NCBI GenBank assembly: GCA_020073005.1
Contig: JAIQFX010000033.1
Coordinates: 1-48,229, forward strand
Origin: Terriglobia bacterium
Lineage (GTDB): Bacteria; Acidobacteriota; Vicinamibacteria; Vicinamibacterales; CAVVIG01
Direction of reading: 5' to 3'
DNA: 48,229 nt
The first letter of the stretch is position 1; each line of letters begins with the position of its first letter. Made by a program: the position numbers and the translations under genes. A model generated the notes under the pieces. It saw nothing but the letters and a program-made list of their open reading frames with translations. It made no database searches and was not told the origin of the DNA. Shown here piece after piece: positions 20,920 to 29,530 of this stretch.

Positions 20920-21620
20920 GCGGAATGCCTGTCCTGCTCGATGCCCGGCCGTACGGCTCCGACAGAGACGAGTACATGCTGGCGCACTACGCCCGGCAGT
21001 TCGCGCCTCTTGTCGATCGCGACATCCGGCTCCTGGAAATCGGCGTGGGCGGCGGTGGGTCGCTTCGATTCTGGGCCGACTACTTTCCCAAGGGCCGCAT
21101 CGTCGGGCTCGACATGGCGGCGGTCGATCTGCGAGAAGGTTCAGAGCGCATCACGATCTATCACGGCATGCAGCAGGACGTGAATCTACTCACGCGAATC
21201 GCGTGCGAGTGCGCGCCCGAGGGCTTCGACGTCATCATTGACGACGCGTCTCACATCGGCGCGCTCACTCGCATCAGTTTCTGGCATCTGCTGACGCGGC
21301 ACTTGAAGGCTGGCGGCATTTTCGCGATCGAGGATTGGGGCACAGGCTACTGGGACGCATGGCCCGATGGACGCCGCGCCACCGACCCCGACCTTCGTCG
21401 TCAGGTGACGCCGGGCGCGACGGCGACCGATGTCACGGAGTTTCCGAGCCACGTGTCGGGCCTCGTCGGCGTGATCAAGGAGATCGTGGACGAAGTTGGG
21501 ATGTACGACCTGTCAACGGGGCCGGGGACGACATCCCCCCGACGGTCGCGGATCGATCGCCTGGAGATTCTTCCGGGAGTCGCGTTCGTGACCCGCGCGG
21601 CAGAGCCTGACGTCCGATAA
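20916..21620 (+). CDS. Class I SAM-dependent methyltransferase
   Basis: The SAM-binding motif LLEIGVGGGGSLRFW is followed by acidic GRIVGLDMAAVD and DVIIDDASHIG. The layout resembles the MycE/TylE and CmcI-like O-methyltransferases, in which the DDASH segment binds metal. GTG 20916 overlaps the previous stop as GTGA (234 residues). ATG 20925, three codons later, is an alternative with no better ribosome-binding site. The substrate is unknown, and no sugar- or macrolide-biosynthesis gene is near. Confidence 0.82.
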   Translation: MSGMPVLLDARPYGSDRDEYMLAHYARQFAPLVDRDIRLLEIGVGGGGSLRFWADYFPKGRIVGLDMAAVDLREGSERITIYHGMQQDVNLLTRIACECAPEGFDVIIDDASHIGALTRISFWHLLTRHLKAGGIFAIEDWGTGYWDAWPDGRRATDPDLRRQVTPGATATDVTEFPSHVSGLVGVIKEIVDEVGMYDLSTGPGTTSPRRSRIDRLEILPGVAFVTRAAEPDVR

Positions 21621-21636
21621 TGTTGCCGCGACATCT

Positions 21637-22326
21637 ATGACCGCTCGCGCCGTGTTCTTCGACGTCGACTTCACGCTCATCTATCCCGGCCCGATGTTCC
21701 GCGGCGAAGGGTACCGCGCGTTCTGCGCGCGCCATGGGATGGACGTCGACGCGGCGAGGTTTCCGCAGGCCGTGGCTGCAGCGGCGCCGCTGCTCGACGT
21801 CCCTGATGAGGCGTACGACGACGAGATCTACATCGCCTACACGCGCCGCATCATCGAAGGGATGGGCGGGACAGGCCCGCAGGTCGATGCGTGCGCGCGC
21901 GAAGTCTACGTCGAGTGGGCCGCGTGCCAGCACTTCGAGCTCTACGACGAAGTCCCCGGCGTGCTGCGCGAGCTCGCCAAAGCCGGGCTGCGCATCGGCC
22001 TGATTTCGAACTCGCACCGCTGCCTGGCGTCGTTTCAGTCGCATTTCGAACTGCAAGGTCTGATCAGCGCGACCGTCTCGTCGTCGCAGCACGGCTTCAT
22101 GAAACCGCACCCGAGCATCTTCGCCGCCGCGCTCCAGCTCGTCGACGCGCAGCCGGCCGACGCGGTGATGGTCGGCGATAGTTTTCGTCAGGACGTCGCG
22201 GGCGCGCTCGCCGCTGGAATGCGCGCCATCCTGCTGCATCGTGGCGACACGCCAACGCCGCCCGGCGCGGACGCGCTCAATGTACCCGTCATCAAGAGCC
22301 TGAACGAATTGGTGGCGTTGCTATGA
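21637..22326 (+). CDS. HAD-superfamily hydrolase
   Basis: This 229-residue protein has HAD motif I as DVDFT (nucleophile Asp in FFDVDFTLI), motif II as ISNSH, motif III Lys in GFMKPHPSIF, and motif IV GDSFRQDV. The helical cap between motifs I and II is subfamily I. It is probably a small-molecule phosphatase or dehalogenase-like enzyme; the substrate cannot be assigned. It follows the methyltransferase by 16 nt. Confidence 0.87.
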   Translation: MTARAVFFDVDFTLIYPGPMFRGEGYRAFCARHGMDVDAARFPQAVAAAAPLLDVPDEAYDDEIYIAYTRRIIEGMGGTGPQVDACAREVYVEWAACQHFELYDEVPGVLRELAKAGLRIGLISNSHRCLASFQSHFELQGLISATVSSSQHGFMKPHPSIFAAALQLVDAQPADAVMVGDSFRQDVAGALAAGMRAILLHRGDTPTPPGADALNVPVIKSLNELVALL

Positions 22327-22330
22327 TCAC

Positions 22331-22355
22331 GCTCGCCTGAAAGGCTCGCGCTACA
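22331..22355. repeat. Dispersed ~25-bp repeat between the HAD and GNAT genes
   Basis: Second copy of the element containing GAAAGGCTCGCGCTACA, identical over 25 nt to the copy at 14877-14902. It fills half of the 49-nt gap between the two genes. Confidence 0.85.
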
Positions 22356-22375
22356 AAGAGACTCGCGACGAAACG

Positions 22376-23203
22376 ATGACCATCACGTACCGCGACCTGA
22401 CGACGCTCGACGAGTTCGGCGCGGTCGTCGAGCTCGAAAAGCAGATCTGGGGGCCGGGCTACGACGATGTCGTGCCGGTGCCGATTCTGGCGGTGACGGC
22501 GCAGCGCGGCGGAATCCTGATCGGCGCGTTCGACGAGGACCGCATGATTGGCTTCGTCTACTCGCTGCCCGGCATCAAAAATCGCAAGCCGACGCAGTGG
22601 TCGCACATGCTCGGCGTCCTCGACGAGTACCGGAAGGGCGGGACCGGGTATCAGCTGAAGGTGCTTCAGCGCGACCGCGCGCTCGAGATGGGCCTCGATC
22701 TGATCGAGTGGACCTTCGATCCGATGCAGGCCGCCAACGCGCACTTGAATTTCGCGAAGCTCGGCATCGTCGTCGAGCACTACGAAGAGAACGTCTACGG
22801 CGAGTCCGCCAGCCCGCTGCATCAGGGCAACCCGACGGATCGCTTCATCGCCGAATGGTGGATCCGGATGCCGCGCGTCGAGCAGCGCCTCGCGGGATCC
22901 GCGCCGATGGCGCCGGTGCTCACCGTCGAGCCGGTCAACCGCACGCGGCCGCAGGAAGAAGACGACGAGGAAAACTGGCTCGAGCCGATCGACGTGACGC
23001 TGACGCTCGACGCGAAGCGGATCAGCGTCGAGATCCCGACCGGCTTCACCGACATGCTGCGCTACGCGCCCGAGCTCGCGCTCGAGTGGCGCATGACGAC
23101 GCGCCGCATCTTCACGACCTATTTCGCGCGCGGCTACCGCGTCATCGAGTTCTTTCTCGACAAACCGAACCGCAAGGGGACGTATCTCCTCGTGAATTTG
23201 TAG
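22376..23203 (+). CDS. GNAT-superfamily N-acetyltransferase-like protein
   Basis: The N-terminal half of this 275-residue protein has the predicted GNAT acetyltransferase layout (VVELEKQIWGPGYDDVVP, then the MLGVLDEYRKGGTGYQLK acetyl-CoA loop region and WTFDPMQAANAHLNFAKLG). This matches the COG3375-type family, often annotated as cholesterol/acyl-CoA-related acetyltransferase-like. The C-terminal third is a separate beta-rich segment after an acidic linker. The substrate is unknown. It lies in the plus-strand run from the M16 peptidases to the PQQ enzyme. Confidence 0.8.
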   Translation: MTITYRDLTTLDEFGAVVELEKQIWGPGYDDVVPVPILAVTAQRGGILIGAFDEDRMIGFVYSLPGIKNRKPTQWSHMLGVLDEYRKGGTGYQLKVLQRDRALEMGLDLIEWTFDPMQAANAHLNFAKLGIVVEHYEENVYGESASPLHQGNPTDRFIAEWWIRMPRVEQRLAGSAPMAPVLTVEPVNRTRPQEEDDEENWLEPIDVTLTLDAKRISVEIPTGFTDMLRYAPELALEWRMTTRRIFTTYFARGYRVIEFFLDKPNRKGTYLLVNL

Positions 23204-23216
23204 TAGGCTGCGCGCC

Positions 23217-24248
23217 ATGAAGATCTTCTCTCTGCTCCTGACCGCGCTGCTGGGTCTCGCGCAAGCCGGCTCGTCCGGCACTCTCCGGATCTACGTCATC
23301 GACGTCGAGGGCGGCGGCGCCACGCTGGTGATTGCGCCGTCCGGTCAGTCGATGCTGATCGACAGCGGCAGTCCCGGTCCGGCGGCGGAGCGCGACTCGA
23401 AGCGCATCGCCGACGCGATGCAGGCCGCGGGGCTGACGAAGATCAACTACCTGTTCACGACGCACTACGACGGCGACCACGTCGGCGGCGCGCCCGCGGC
23501 GAACGCCGTCGCGCACTTCGATCGCTTCTTCGATCATGGCGAGATGGATCCGAAGTGGGAGACGAACGCGAGCGGCGGAGCGCGCTGGGAGGCGTACCTG
23601 GCGATCGCCAAAGGCAAGCGCACGATCACGAACGCCGGCGATACGATTCCGCTCGCCGGCCTGCGCGTCGACGTCGTCGCGTCGCATGGATCCGTGATCG
23701 GCAAGTCGATCAACGGCGGCGGCGCGAAGAACGCGTTCTGCAATCCCGCCGACGTGAAACCGCCGAACACGACCGAGAACTCACAATCGACAGGCGTGCT
23801 CGTGTCGTATCGCGGGTTCACGTTCCTCGACGCCGGCGATCTGACATGGGACAAGGAAACGGATCTGGCCTGCCCCGTCAACAAGCTCGGCCGCGTCTCG
23901 CTGCTGCTGGCGACGCACCACGGCTTCTACAACGATCAATCCGGCGCGCCCGCGCTGCTGTGGGCGATCCAGCCGCAGGTCGTGATTGCGAACAACGGTC
24001 CGCGGAAAGGCATGGCCGCGAACGCGTACGAGCGCATCCAGAAGATCAACGGGCTCGAAGGGCTGTGGCAGTCGCATCTCGCGCTTGCCACTGACGCGGC
24101 GCACAACACGAGCGACGACATGATCGCCAACCCCGAGGCGTCCGCCGACTGCAAGGGTCACTGGATCCGCGTCGACGTCGGATCGGATCACAGCTTCACG
24201 GTCACGAACGGGCGCAATAACTTCAGCAAGACGTCTCACGTACGGTGA
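23217..24248 (+). CDS. Secreted metallo-beta-lactamase-fold hydrolase (ComEC/Rec2-like)
   Basis: This 343-residue protein has a short signal peptide (MKIFSLLLTALLGLAQAG). The metal motif is THYDGDHVGG (His83, Asp85, Asp87, His88), where the second His of the usual HxHxDH is Asp, a variant seen in the ComEC-like branch. The upstream strand MLIDSGSPG and downstream LLLATHHG supply further conserved positions. It probably acts in the periplasm on a phosphoester or similar bond; the substrate is unknown. It ends 8 nt before the PQQ dehydrogenase frame. Confidence 0.85.
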   Translation: MKIFSLLLTALLGLAQAGSSGTLRIYVIDVEGGGATLVIAPSGQSMLIDSGSPGPAAERDSKRIADAMQAAGLTKINYLFTTHYDGDHVGGAPAANAVAHFDRFFDHGEMDPKWETNASGGARWEAYLAIAKGKRTITNAGDTIPLAGLRVDVVASHGSVIGKSINGGGAKNAFCNPADVKPPNTTENSQSTGVLVSYRGFTFLDAGDLTWDKETDLACPVNKLGRVSLLLATHHGFYNDQSGAPALLWAIQPQVVIANNGPRKGMAANAYERIQKINGLEGLWQSHLALATDAAHNTSDDMIANPEASADCKGHWIRVDVGSDHSFTVTNGRNNFSKTSHVR

Positions 24249-24255
24249 CCACGGA

Positions 24256-26382
24256 GTGTCTAACCTTATCCTCCGTTCGTATCCGTGTCCTCCGTGGTTT
24301 ATCCGTCAGTTCGTGGTCGCGGGGATCGTAGCGATCGCGGTGACCGTCACGTTCGCACAGCAATCCGACACCACACGCAATCCGCTCGCGAACAACTCCG
24401 GCGCCGTTGCGGCCGGGCGTGCGCTGTACGACCAGGCGTGCCAGTCATGTCACGGTCCGGCGGGGCAGGGCGATCGCGGTCCGGCGCTCAATACGAACCG
24501 CTTCGTCCACGGCAGCGCCGACGGCGATTTGTTCCACGCGATCCGCGCGGGCTTCGCGGGAACGCAGATGCCGCCGTTCCCGAGGCTGACTGACGATCGG
24601 ACGTGGCAGCTCGTTTCCTACATTCGAAGTCTCGCTGCAAACGCCGCTGCGAGGCCGACGACGCCGCCACAAGCGCCGGTGACCGTCAGGACGAAGGACG
24701 GCCGCGAGCTGCGTGGCGTTCGCCTCAACGAAGACACGTTCTCCGTCCAGTTCGTCGATGCCTCTGGCGCGTCGTACGTGTTCGACAAGTTGACGCTCGA
24801 GGCGCACAGGATCGAGAGCGGCGGCGTCACCTCCGATCGACTCGAGAAGGCGAGCGCCGAGCCGCAGAACTGGCCGATGTACTGGGGTGACTACTCGTCG
24901 ACGCACTACTCGGCGCTGAAACAGATCGACGCGACCAACGTTGCGCGACTAAGGGCCGCGTGGACCTTCCCGATGCCCGGCGACTCCATCCTCGAGGCAA
25001 CGCCGATCGTCGTCGACGGCGTGATGTACACGACGCAGCCGGGCGTCGTCGCCGCGCTCGATGCGCGCACCGGCCGCCAGCTCTGGCGCTACACGCGGCC
25101 GCAGAAGGTCAAGAACCCGTACGAGATCAATCCGTTCAACCGCGGCGTCGCGATCGCGGGCGCTCGATTGTTCGTTGGCACGCTCGACGCGGCGCTGATC
25201 GCGATCGACGCGCGCACGGGCCGCCAGTTGTGGGAGACGCAGGTCGCGGACACGATGCTCGGCTACAGCCTGACCAGTCCGCCGCTCGTCGTGAAGGACA
25301 GAGTGCTCGTCGGCATCACCGGCGGGGAGTTCGGCGCGCGCGGATTTCTCGACGCGTACGACGCGGCGACCGGCCGTCGCCTGTGGCGCTGGTACGCGGT
25401 GCCGGGCCCTGGCGAATTCGGCAACGACACGTGGAAAGGCGACAGCTGGCAGCTCGGCGGCAGTCCGATGTGGCTGACCGGCTCGTACGATCCGGAGTTG
25501 AATCTCGTCTACTGGACGGTCGGCAATCCCGGACCGCAGATCGATCGCTCGACGCGCGGCGATCTCGACAATCTCTTCAGCGACTCCGTCGTCGCGATCG
25601 ATCCCGACACCGGCCAGCGCACATGGCACTACCAGTTCACGCCGAACGACGGTCACGACTGGGATTCGTGCCAGGCCGTCGTCCTCGTCGATCGCGAGTG
25701 GCACGGGCAGCGCCGCAAGCTGCTGCTGCACGCGGATCGCAACGGCATGTTCTACGTCCTCGATCGCACCAACGGCGCATTTCTCTCGGGGACGCCGTTC
25801 GTCTATCAGAACTGGAACAGCGGCTTCGACAATCGCGGCCGGCCGCTCGTCGTTCCCGGATCGAACTCGAGTCGCGAAGGCAGTTTCTTCGTGTATCCCA
25901 CGGTCGGCGGCGGCACGAACTTTCAGGCGCCTTCGTACAGTCCGATCACCGGCTGGATGTACGTCGAGTATCGCGAAGGCGGACAGGCGTACGTGAGCAC
26001 GCCGACGACGTACGAAGCCGGCCGTCAGTACATCGGCCGCGTCGCGGCGGGCGCCGGCGCGACCGTGGGGCCGAAGCCGGGTGAGCCTGCGGCGTCCGCG
26101 GGTATCAAAGCGCTCGATCCCGAGACCGGCAAGACGATGTGGGATTTCAAGATCTTCCAGGGCTCGCTGACGAATGGCGTCCTCGCGACCGCGGGCAACA
26201 TCGTCTTCGGCGCGGTGCGCGACGGCAACATCGTCGCGCTCGACGCGAAATCAGGCGCGCATCTCTGGCACTTCCAGACCGGCGCCAACATGGCCGCGTC
26301 ACCCATGAGTTACGCGGTCGACGGCCGCCAGTACGTCGCCATCGCTGCCGGCAACGTCGTCTACGCCTTCGCGCTGGACTAA
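24256..26382 (+). CDS. PQQ-dependent dehydrogenase with N-terminal cytochrome c domain
   Basis: This 708-residue protein has a signal-peptide core (FVVAGIVAIAVTVTFAQ), then a monohaem cytochrome c domain with CQSCH (62-66) and a likely distal Met105 in TQMPPF. A spacer domain and an eight-bladed quinoprotein propeller follow, with repeated AIDARTGRQLW, AYDAATGRRLW and ALDPETGKTMW motifs. It oxidises an alcohol or sugar in the periplasm and passes electrons to haem; the haem is N-terminal here, while classic quinohaemoproteins have it at the C-terminus. The start is doubtful: GTG 24256 lies in a ~9-bp repeat and its N-terminal residues are repeat-encoded. The stop TAA lies in a heptamer array. 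Confidence 0.9.
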   Translation: MSNLILRSYPCPPWFIRQFVVAGIVAIAVTVTFAQQSDTTRNPLANNSGAVAAGRALYDQACQSCHGPAGQGDRGPALNTNRFVHGSADGDLFHAIRAGFAGTQMPPFPRLTDDRTWQLVSYIRSLAANAAARPTTPPQAPVTVRTKDGRELRGVRLNEDTFSVQFVDASGASYVFDKLTLEAHRIESGGVTSDRLEKASAEPQNWPMYWGDYSSTHYSALKQIDATNVARLRAAWTFPMPGDSILEATPIVVDGVMYTTQPGVVAALDARTGRQLWRYTRPQKVKNPYEINPFNRGVAIAGARLFVGTLDAALIAIDARTGRQLWETQVADTMLGYSLTSPPLVVKDRVLVGITGGEFGARGFLDAYDAATGRRLWRWYAVPGPGEFGNDTWKGDSWQLGGSPMWLTGSYDPELNLVYWTVGNPGPQIDRSTRGDLDNLFSDSVVAIDPDTGQRTWHYQFTPNDGHDWDSCQAVVLVDREWHGQRRKLLLHADRNGMFYVLDRTNGAFLSGTPFVYQNWNSGFDNRGRPLVVPGSNSSREGSFFVYPTVGGGTNFQAPSYSPITGWMYVEYREGGQAYVSTPTTYEAGRQYIGRVAAGAGATVGPKPGEPAASAGIKALDPETGKTMWDFKIFQGSLTNGVLATAGNIVFGAVRDGNIVALDAKSGAHLWHFQTGANMAASPMSYAVDGRQYVAIAAGNVVYAFALD
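24268..24315. repeat. Degenerate ~9-bp-period repeat over the PQQ dehydrogenase start
   Basis: CCGT/TCGT cores recur at spacings of about 8-11 nt (TCCGTTCG, ATCCGTGTC, CTCCGTGGT, TTATCCGTC). It is translated as the n-region of the predicted signal peptide. Confidence 0.55.
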
Positions 26383-26412
26383 CGACCAACGACCAACGAC
26401 TAACGACTATCC
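26378..26412. repeat. Heptamer array holding the stop codons of two convergent genes
   Basis: Five 7-nt units: ACTAACG, ACCAACG, ACCAACG, ACTAACG, ACTATCC. The first unit contains the TAA stop of the PQQ dehydrogenase (26380-26382). The last contains the TAG stop, on the minus strand, of the HIT gene (26407-26409). Confidence 0.85.
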
Positions 26413-26751
26413 AGGAGGCCAGCCGAGGCCGCGTCCGCCGATGAGATGCAGGTGGATGTGGAAGACCGTCTGTCCCGCGTCGCGGTTGGTGTTGAAGACG
26501 ACGCGGAAGCCGCCGGCTGAGATGCCGCGTTCCTTCGCAATCGCGGCGGCCCGCCGGATCACTTCGCCGACAATCTGATCATCGTCCGCCGTCATCTCGT
26601 TGAGCGTTGCGATGTGCCGCTTCGGCACGACGAGCACGTGCGTCGGGCCCTGCGGGTTGATGTCGTTGAAGGCGAGGACGCGGTCGTCCTCGTAGACGAT
26701 CGACGCCGGGATTTCGCGCTTGATGATTCTGCAGAAGAGGCAGTCAGACAT
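26407..26751 (-). CDS. HIT-family nucleotide hydrolase (HinT-like)
   Basis: This 114-residue protein has the histidine-triad motif HIHLHLIGG near the C-terminus, and MSDCLFCRIIKREIPASIVYEDD at the N-terminus with a CxxC that can bind zinc. HinT-type proteins hydrolyse nucleoside phosphoramidates such as aminoacyl-AMP adducts. It is the last gene of the thiD-moaE-moaD-prfA-prmC run, 14 nt after prmC. Its stop lies in a heptamer array. Confidence 0.93.
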   Translation of the reverse strand: MSDCLFCRIIKREIPASIVYEDDRVLAFNDINPQGPTHVLVVPKRHIATLNEMTADDDQIVGEVIRRAAAIAKERGISAGGFRVVFNTNRDAGQTVFHIHLHLIGGRGLGWPPG

Positions 26752-26765
26752 TTCTGGTTCATTCT

Positions 26766-27620
26766 TTACAGCCGTCGCGCGACGGCGGTTCGCGCGATGC
26801 CCTGCAGATCGCGTCGCAGTTCAATCAGCTTGAACGCCGGCGCGTCCCCGATCAGCTGCTCGATCTCCACGTCCTGCCCGAGGCCGAACTCGAAGATGAA
26901 GTAACCGCCGGGCCGCAGGCGGCTCGGCGCCTCGGCGACCAGCCGCGTGATCAGGCCGAGACCGTCGCTGCCGCCGAACAGCGCGACATTCGGCTCGTAG
27001 TCGCGCACTTCGGGCTGCAACGCCGGACGCGCGCCGTCGAGCACGTACGGCGGATTCGCGACGATGACGTCGAAGGGGCCGGCGACGCCGTCGAGCAGAT
27101 CGGCGCGCCTGAAGGTCACGCGATCGCCGACGCCGTGCCGCGTCGCATTGCGCCGCGCGACCTCCAGCGCCTCAGGCGAGATGTCCGTCGCCACAACGCT
27201 CGCGGCAGGGCGCTCGTGCGCGATTGCGACGGCGACGCATCCGCAGCCCGTGCACGCGTCGGCGGCGGCGAGCGGCGTCGACGCGCCGCGAAACAGCTCG
27301 AGCACGGTTTCGACGATCAACTCGGTCGACGGCCGCGGAATCAGGACCGCAGGTGAAACCTCGAAGTCCATTCCCCAGAATTCGCGGCGTCCCGTGATGT
27401 AGGCGAGCGGCTCGCGCGTGGCGCGCCGCGCGACGAGCGAGCTGAAGCGCTCGGCGAAGCCGTCGGGCTCGGGCCCGTTCCCGTCGGTGAGGAATCGCTC
27501 GGTGGTCCAGCCCAGCGCGTGCTGCGCGAGCAGCCGCGCGTCGAGCGTCGATTCAGTCGGGGAGATCTGCGCCTCCCGCAGCCGTTCCCGGCCGGCGGCG
27601 ACGCGCGCGTGAATCGTCAT
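26766..27620 (-). CDS. prmC: Release factor glutamine methyltransferase
   Basis: This protein of about 284 residues methylates the Gln of the GGQ motif of release factors. It has the N-terminal helical domain (LDARLLAQHALGW), YITGRREFWGMDFEVSPAVLIPRPSTE, and the catalytic NPPYVL motif. The SAM loop reads DACTGCGCVAVAIA where DLGTGSG is common, so two Cys replace usual residues. ATG 27620 overlaps the prfA stop as TGATG; a GTG one codon upstream (GTGA) is equally possible. Coupling to prfA is the usual arrangement. Confidence 0.94.
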   Translation of the reverse strand: MTIHARVAAGRERLREAQISPTESTLDARLLAQHALGWTTERFLTDGNGPEPDGFAERFSSLVARRATREPLAYITGRREFWGMDFEVSPAVLIPRPSTELIVETVLELFRGASTPLAAADACTGCGCVAVAIAHERPAASVVATDISPEALEVARRNATRHGVGDRVTFRRADLLDGVAGPFDVIVANPPYVLDGARPALQPEVRDYEPNVALFGGSDGLGLITRLVAEAPSRLRPGGYFIFEFGLGQDVEIEQLIGDAPAFKLIELRRDLQGIARTAVARRL

Positions 27621-28693
27621 CACGACACCGCCGTCGCGTCTTTGAGTTTTTCCGACTGGTAGTGCGTGATGACCTGATCGAGGATCTCGGTGAGATCGCC
27701 GTTGAGGACTTCGGTCAGCCGGTGCGTGGTGAAGTTCACGCGATGATCGGTGATGCGGTTCTGCGGGAAGTTGTAGGTCCGGATCTTTTCCGAGCGCTCG
27801 CCCGTGCCCACCTGGCTGCGGCGGTCCTTCGCGATCGCTTCCTGCTGCTTGCGCAGCTCCATCTCGTACAACCGGGCGCGCAGGACCTTCATCGCCTTCG
27901 CGCGGTTCTTGATCTGCGATTTCTCGTCCTGCTGCGACACGACCGTGCCGGTTGGAATGTGCGTGATGCGGACGGCGGAGTACGTCGTGTTGACGCTCTG
28001 GCCGCCCGGGCCGCTCGAGCAGAAGGTGTCGATGCGGAGGTCTTTGTCATTAATGGTGATGTCGACTTCCTCCGCTTCGGGCAGCACGGCGACGGTCGCC
28101 GTCGACGTGTGGATGCGTCCGCTGGCCTCGGTCGCCGGCACGCGCTGCACGCGATGGACGCCGCTCTCGTACTTCAGCTTGCTGTAAACGCCGCGGCCTT
28201 CGATCGTCGCGATGACTTCCTTCAAGCCGCCGACGTCCGAGTCGCTCGTCGACATCACGTCGACCTTCCAGCCCTGCCGCTCGGCGAACTTGCTGTACAT
28301 CCGGAAGAGCTCGGCCGCGAAAAGCCCCGCTTCGTCTCCGCCCGTGCCGGCGCGGATTTCGAGCATGACGTTCTTCGCGTCGTTCGGATCCTTCGGGATG
28401 AGGAGGATCTTCAGGTCGGCGAGCAGCGCGTCGCGCTTCGCGGTCAGCGACTTCAGTTCCTCCTTCGCGAGCTCGCGCATGTCCGGGTCGCTGCCGGCGA
28501 CCAGCCCCTCGGTCTGCGCGATGTCGCGGACGACGGTCTGGTACTCGCGGAAGCGCTCGACGAGCGGCTCGACGTCCGCCAGCGCCTTCGCGAGCTTCCG
28601 GTACTCGGACGGATCGCTCTGGACCTCGGCCGTGCCGAGCCGGCGCATCAGTTCTTCGTACCGCCGTTCTTCCGATGCAAGCTTGTCGAACAT
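27620..28693 (-). CDS. prfA: Peptide chain release factor 1
   Basis: This 357-residue protein is of standard length. It reads UAA and UAG stops. The catalytic GGQ lies in [20 protein letters not shown] and the codon-recognition domain has the [18 protein letters not shown] segment, with PAT as expected for RF1. ATG 28693 is chosen since homologues start MFxKL; the frame extends to a GTG at 28714 that lies in a repeat. The 97-nt gap to moaD holds paired ~9-bp repeats. Confidence 0.96.
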   Translation of the reverse strand: MFDKLASEERRYEELMRRLGTAEVQSDPSEYRKLAKALADVEPLVERFREYQTVVRDIAQTEGLVAGSDPDMRELAKEELKSLTAKRDALLADLKILLIPKDPNDAKNVMLEIRAGTGGDEAGLFAAELFRMYSKFAERQGWKVDVMSTSDSDVGGLKEVIATIEGRGVYSKLKYESGVHRVQRVPATEASGRIHTSTATVAVLPEAEEVDITINDKDLRIDTFCSSGPGGQSVNTTYSAVRITHIPTGTVVSQQDEKSQIKNRAKAMKVLRARLYEMELRKQQEAIAKDRRSQVGTGERSEKIRTYNFPQNRITDHRVNFTTHRLTEVLNGDLTEILDQVITHYQSEKLKDATAVS

Positions 28694-28709
28694 ATTCAAG
28701 ACGACGTTA

Positions 28710-28783
28710 AACACAGAACCCGCTGAACTCGCAGAGGAATTCAGTTATGTCTTCTTTCTGCGTGTTCCGCGATTTCTGCGTTG
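28710..28783. repeat. Inverted pair of ~9-bp-period repeats between moaD and prfA
   Basis: Left block 28710-28736 (AACACAGAA, CCCGCTGAA, CTCGCAGAG) and right block 28757-28783 (TCTGCGTGT, TCCGCGATT, TCTGCGTTG) are the same 27-nt element in opposite orientation. A third copy is at 35669-35695, matching the left block at 22 of 27 positions. The pair could form a stem-loop. Confidence 0.75.
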
Positions 28784-28790
28784 ATCGTCG

Positions 28791-29045
28791 TCAGCCTCCA
28801 GATACAGGTGGTAGAAACGCAATCTCGTCGCCGTCGCGGATTACATGATCCATCCGCGCGTAGTCGGCGTTGACGGCGCTCGAGATCGATCGCTCGTAGC
28901 CGGCGAGCTCCGGGAATTCCTTCGCGAGCTGCCGCCAGACGTCGCCGACCGTCGTCGCCTGCGCGCCCGGCGCCAGGTCCCGCGCCAGTTCCGCGGCGCC
29001 CGCGATGTCGCGCAGCCGCGCGAACAGCCGGACCGTCACGCGCAT
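28791..29045 (-). CDS. moaD: Molybdopterin synthase small subunit
   Basis: This 84-residue ubiquitin-fold protein ends in PPVSGG; the terminal Gly-Gly is thiocarboxylated and donates sulphur to cyclic pyranopterin monophosphate. MRVTVRLFARLRDIAGA is a typical MoaD start. ATG 29045 lies inside the end of moaE, a 10-nt overlap indicating co-translation of the two synthase subunits. Confidence 0.93.
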   Translation of the reverse strand: MRVTVRLFARLRDIAGAAELARDLAPGAQATTVGDVWRQLAKEFPELAGYERSISSAVNADYARMDHVIRDGDEIAFLPPVSGG

Positions 29046-29530
29046 GCGACCCGCTCCGCCTCCGCCCGCGCGCGCGCATCGTCGGGATCCGCCGTCGCGC
29101 CCTCGATCCAGACGTCGCCGCCCTCGAAGTACTCGTGCTTCCAGATCGGCGCGATCTGCTTCACGCGCTCGATCGCGTAGCGGCACGCGGCGAACGCGTC
29201 GCCGCGATGCGGCGACCGCGCGGCAATCGCGACGCTCGCCTCGCCGATCTCCAGCCGCCCGATCCGGTGGTGCAGCGCGAGCCGCGCGCTCGGCCACCGC
29301 TCGGCGATTTCCGCGGCGATGCGCTCGAACGCCTTCAGCGCGAGCGGCTCGTACGCTTCGTACTCCAAATGCCGGACGCGCCGCCCTACGTTGTGGTTAC
29401 GCACGAGACCGAGAAACGTCACCACCGCGCCATCCTGGCCCGGGCGTGTCGAAGGGTCCGCGGACAGCGCGCCGGCCACCCGCTCGAGGTCGAGCGGGCC
29501 GCGGCCGATCGCGAGGAGCGGCGTCGTCAC
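29036..29530 (-). CDS. moaE: Molybdopterin synthase catalytic subunit
   Basis: This 164-residue protein converts precursor Z to molybdopterin with MoaD. It has GAVVTFLGLVRNHNVGRRV, HHRIGRLEIGEASVAIA, SPHRGDAFAACRYAIERVKQ and the active-site Lys motif WKHEYFEGGDVW. GTG 29530 overlaps the thiD stop as GTGA. A TATACT lies 6 nt before this GTG on the minus strand and could give a leaderless transcript, though it may be chance coding sequence. Confidence 0.94.
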   Translation of the reverse strand: MTTPLLAIGRGPLDLERVAGALSADPSTRPGQDGAVVTFLGLVRNHNVGRRVRHLEYEAYEPLALKAFERIAAEIAERWPSARLALHHRIGRLEIGEASVAIAARSPHRGDAFAACRYAIERVKQIAPIWKHEYFEGGDVWIEGATADPDDARARAEAERVACA

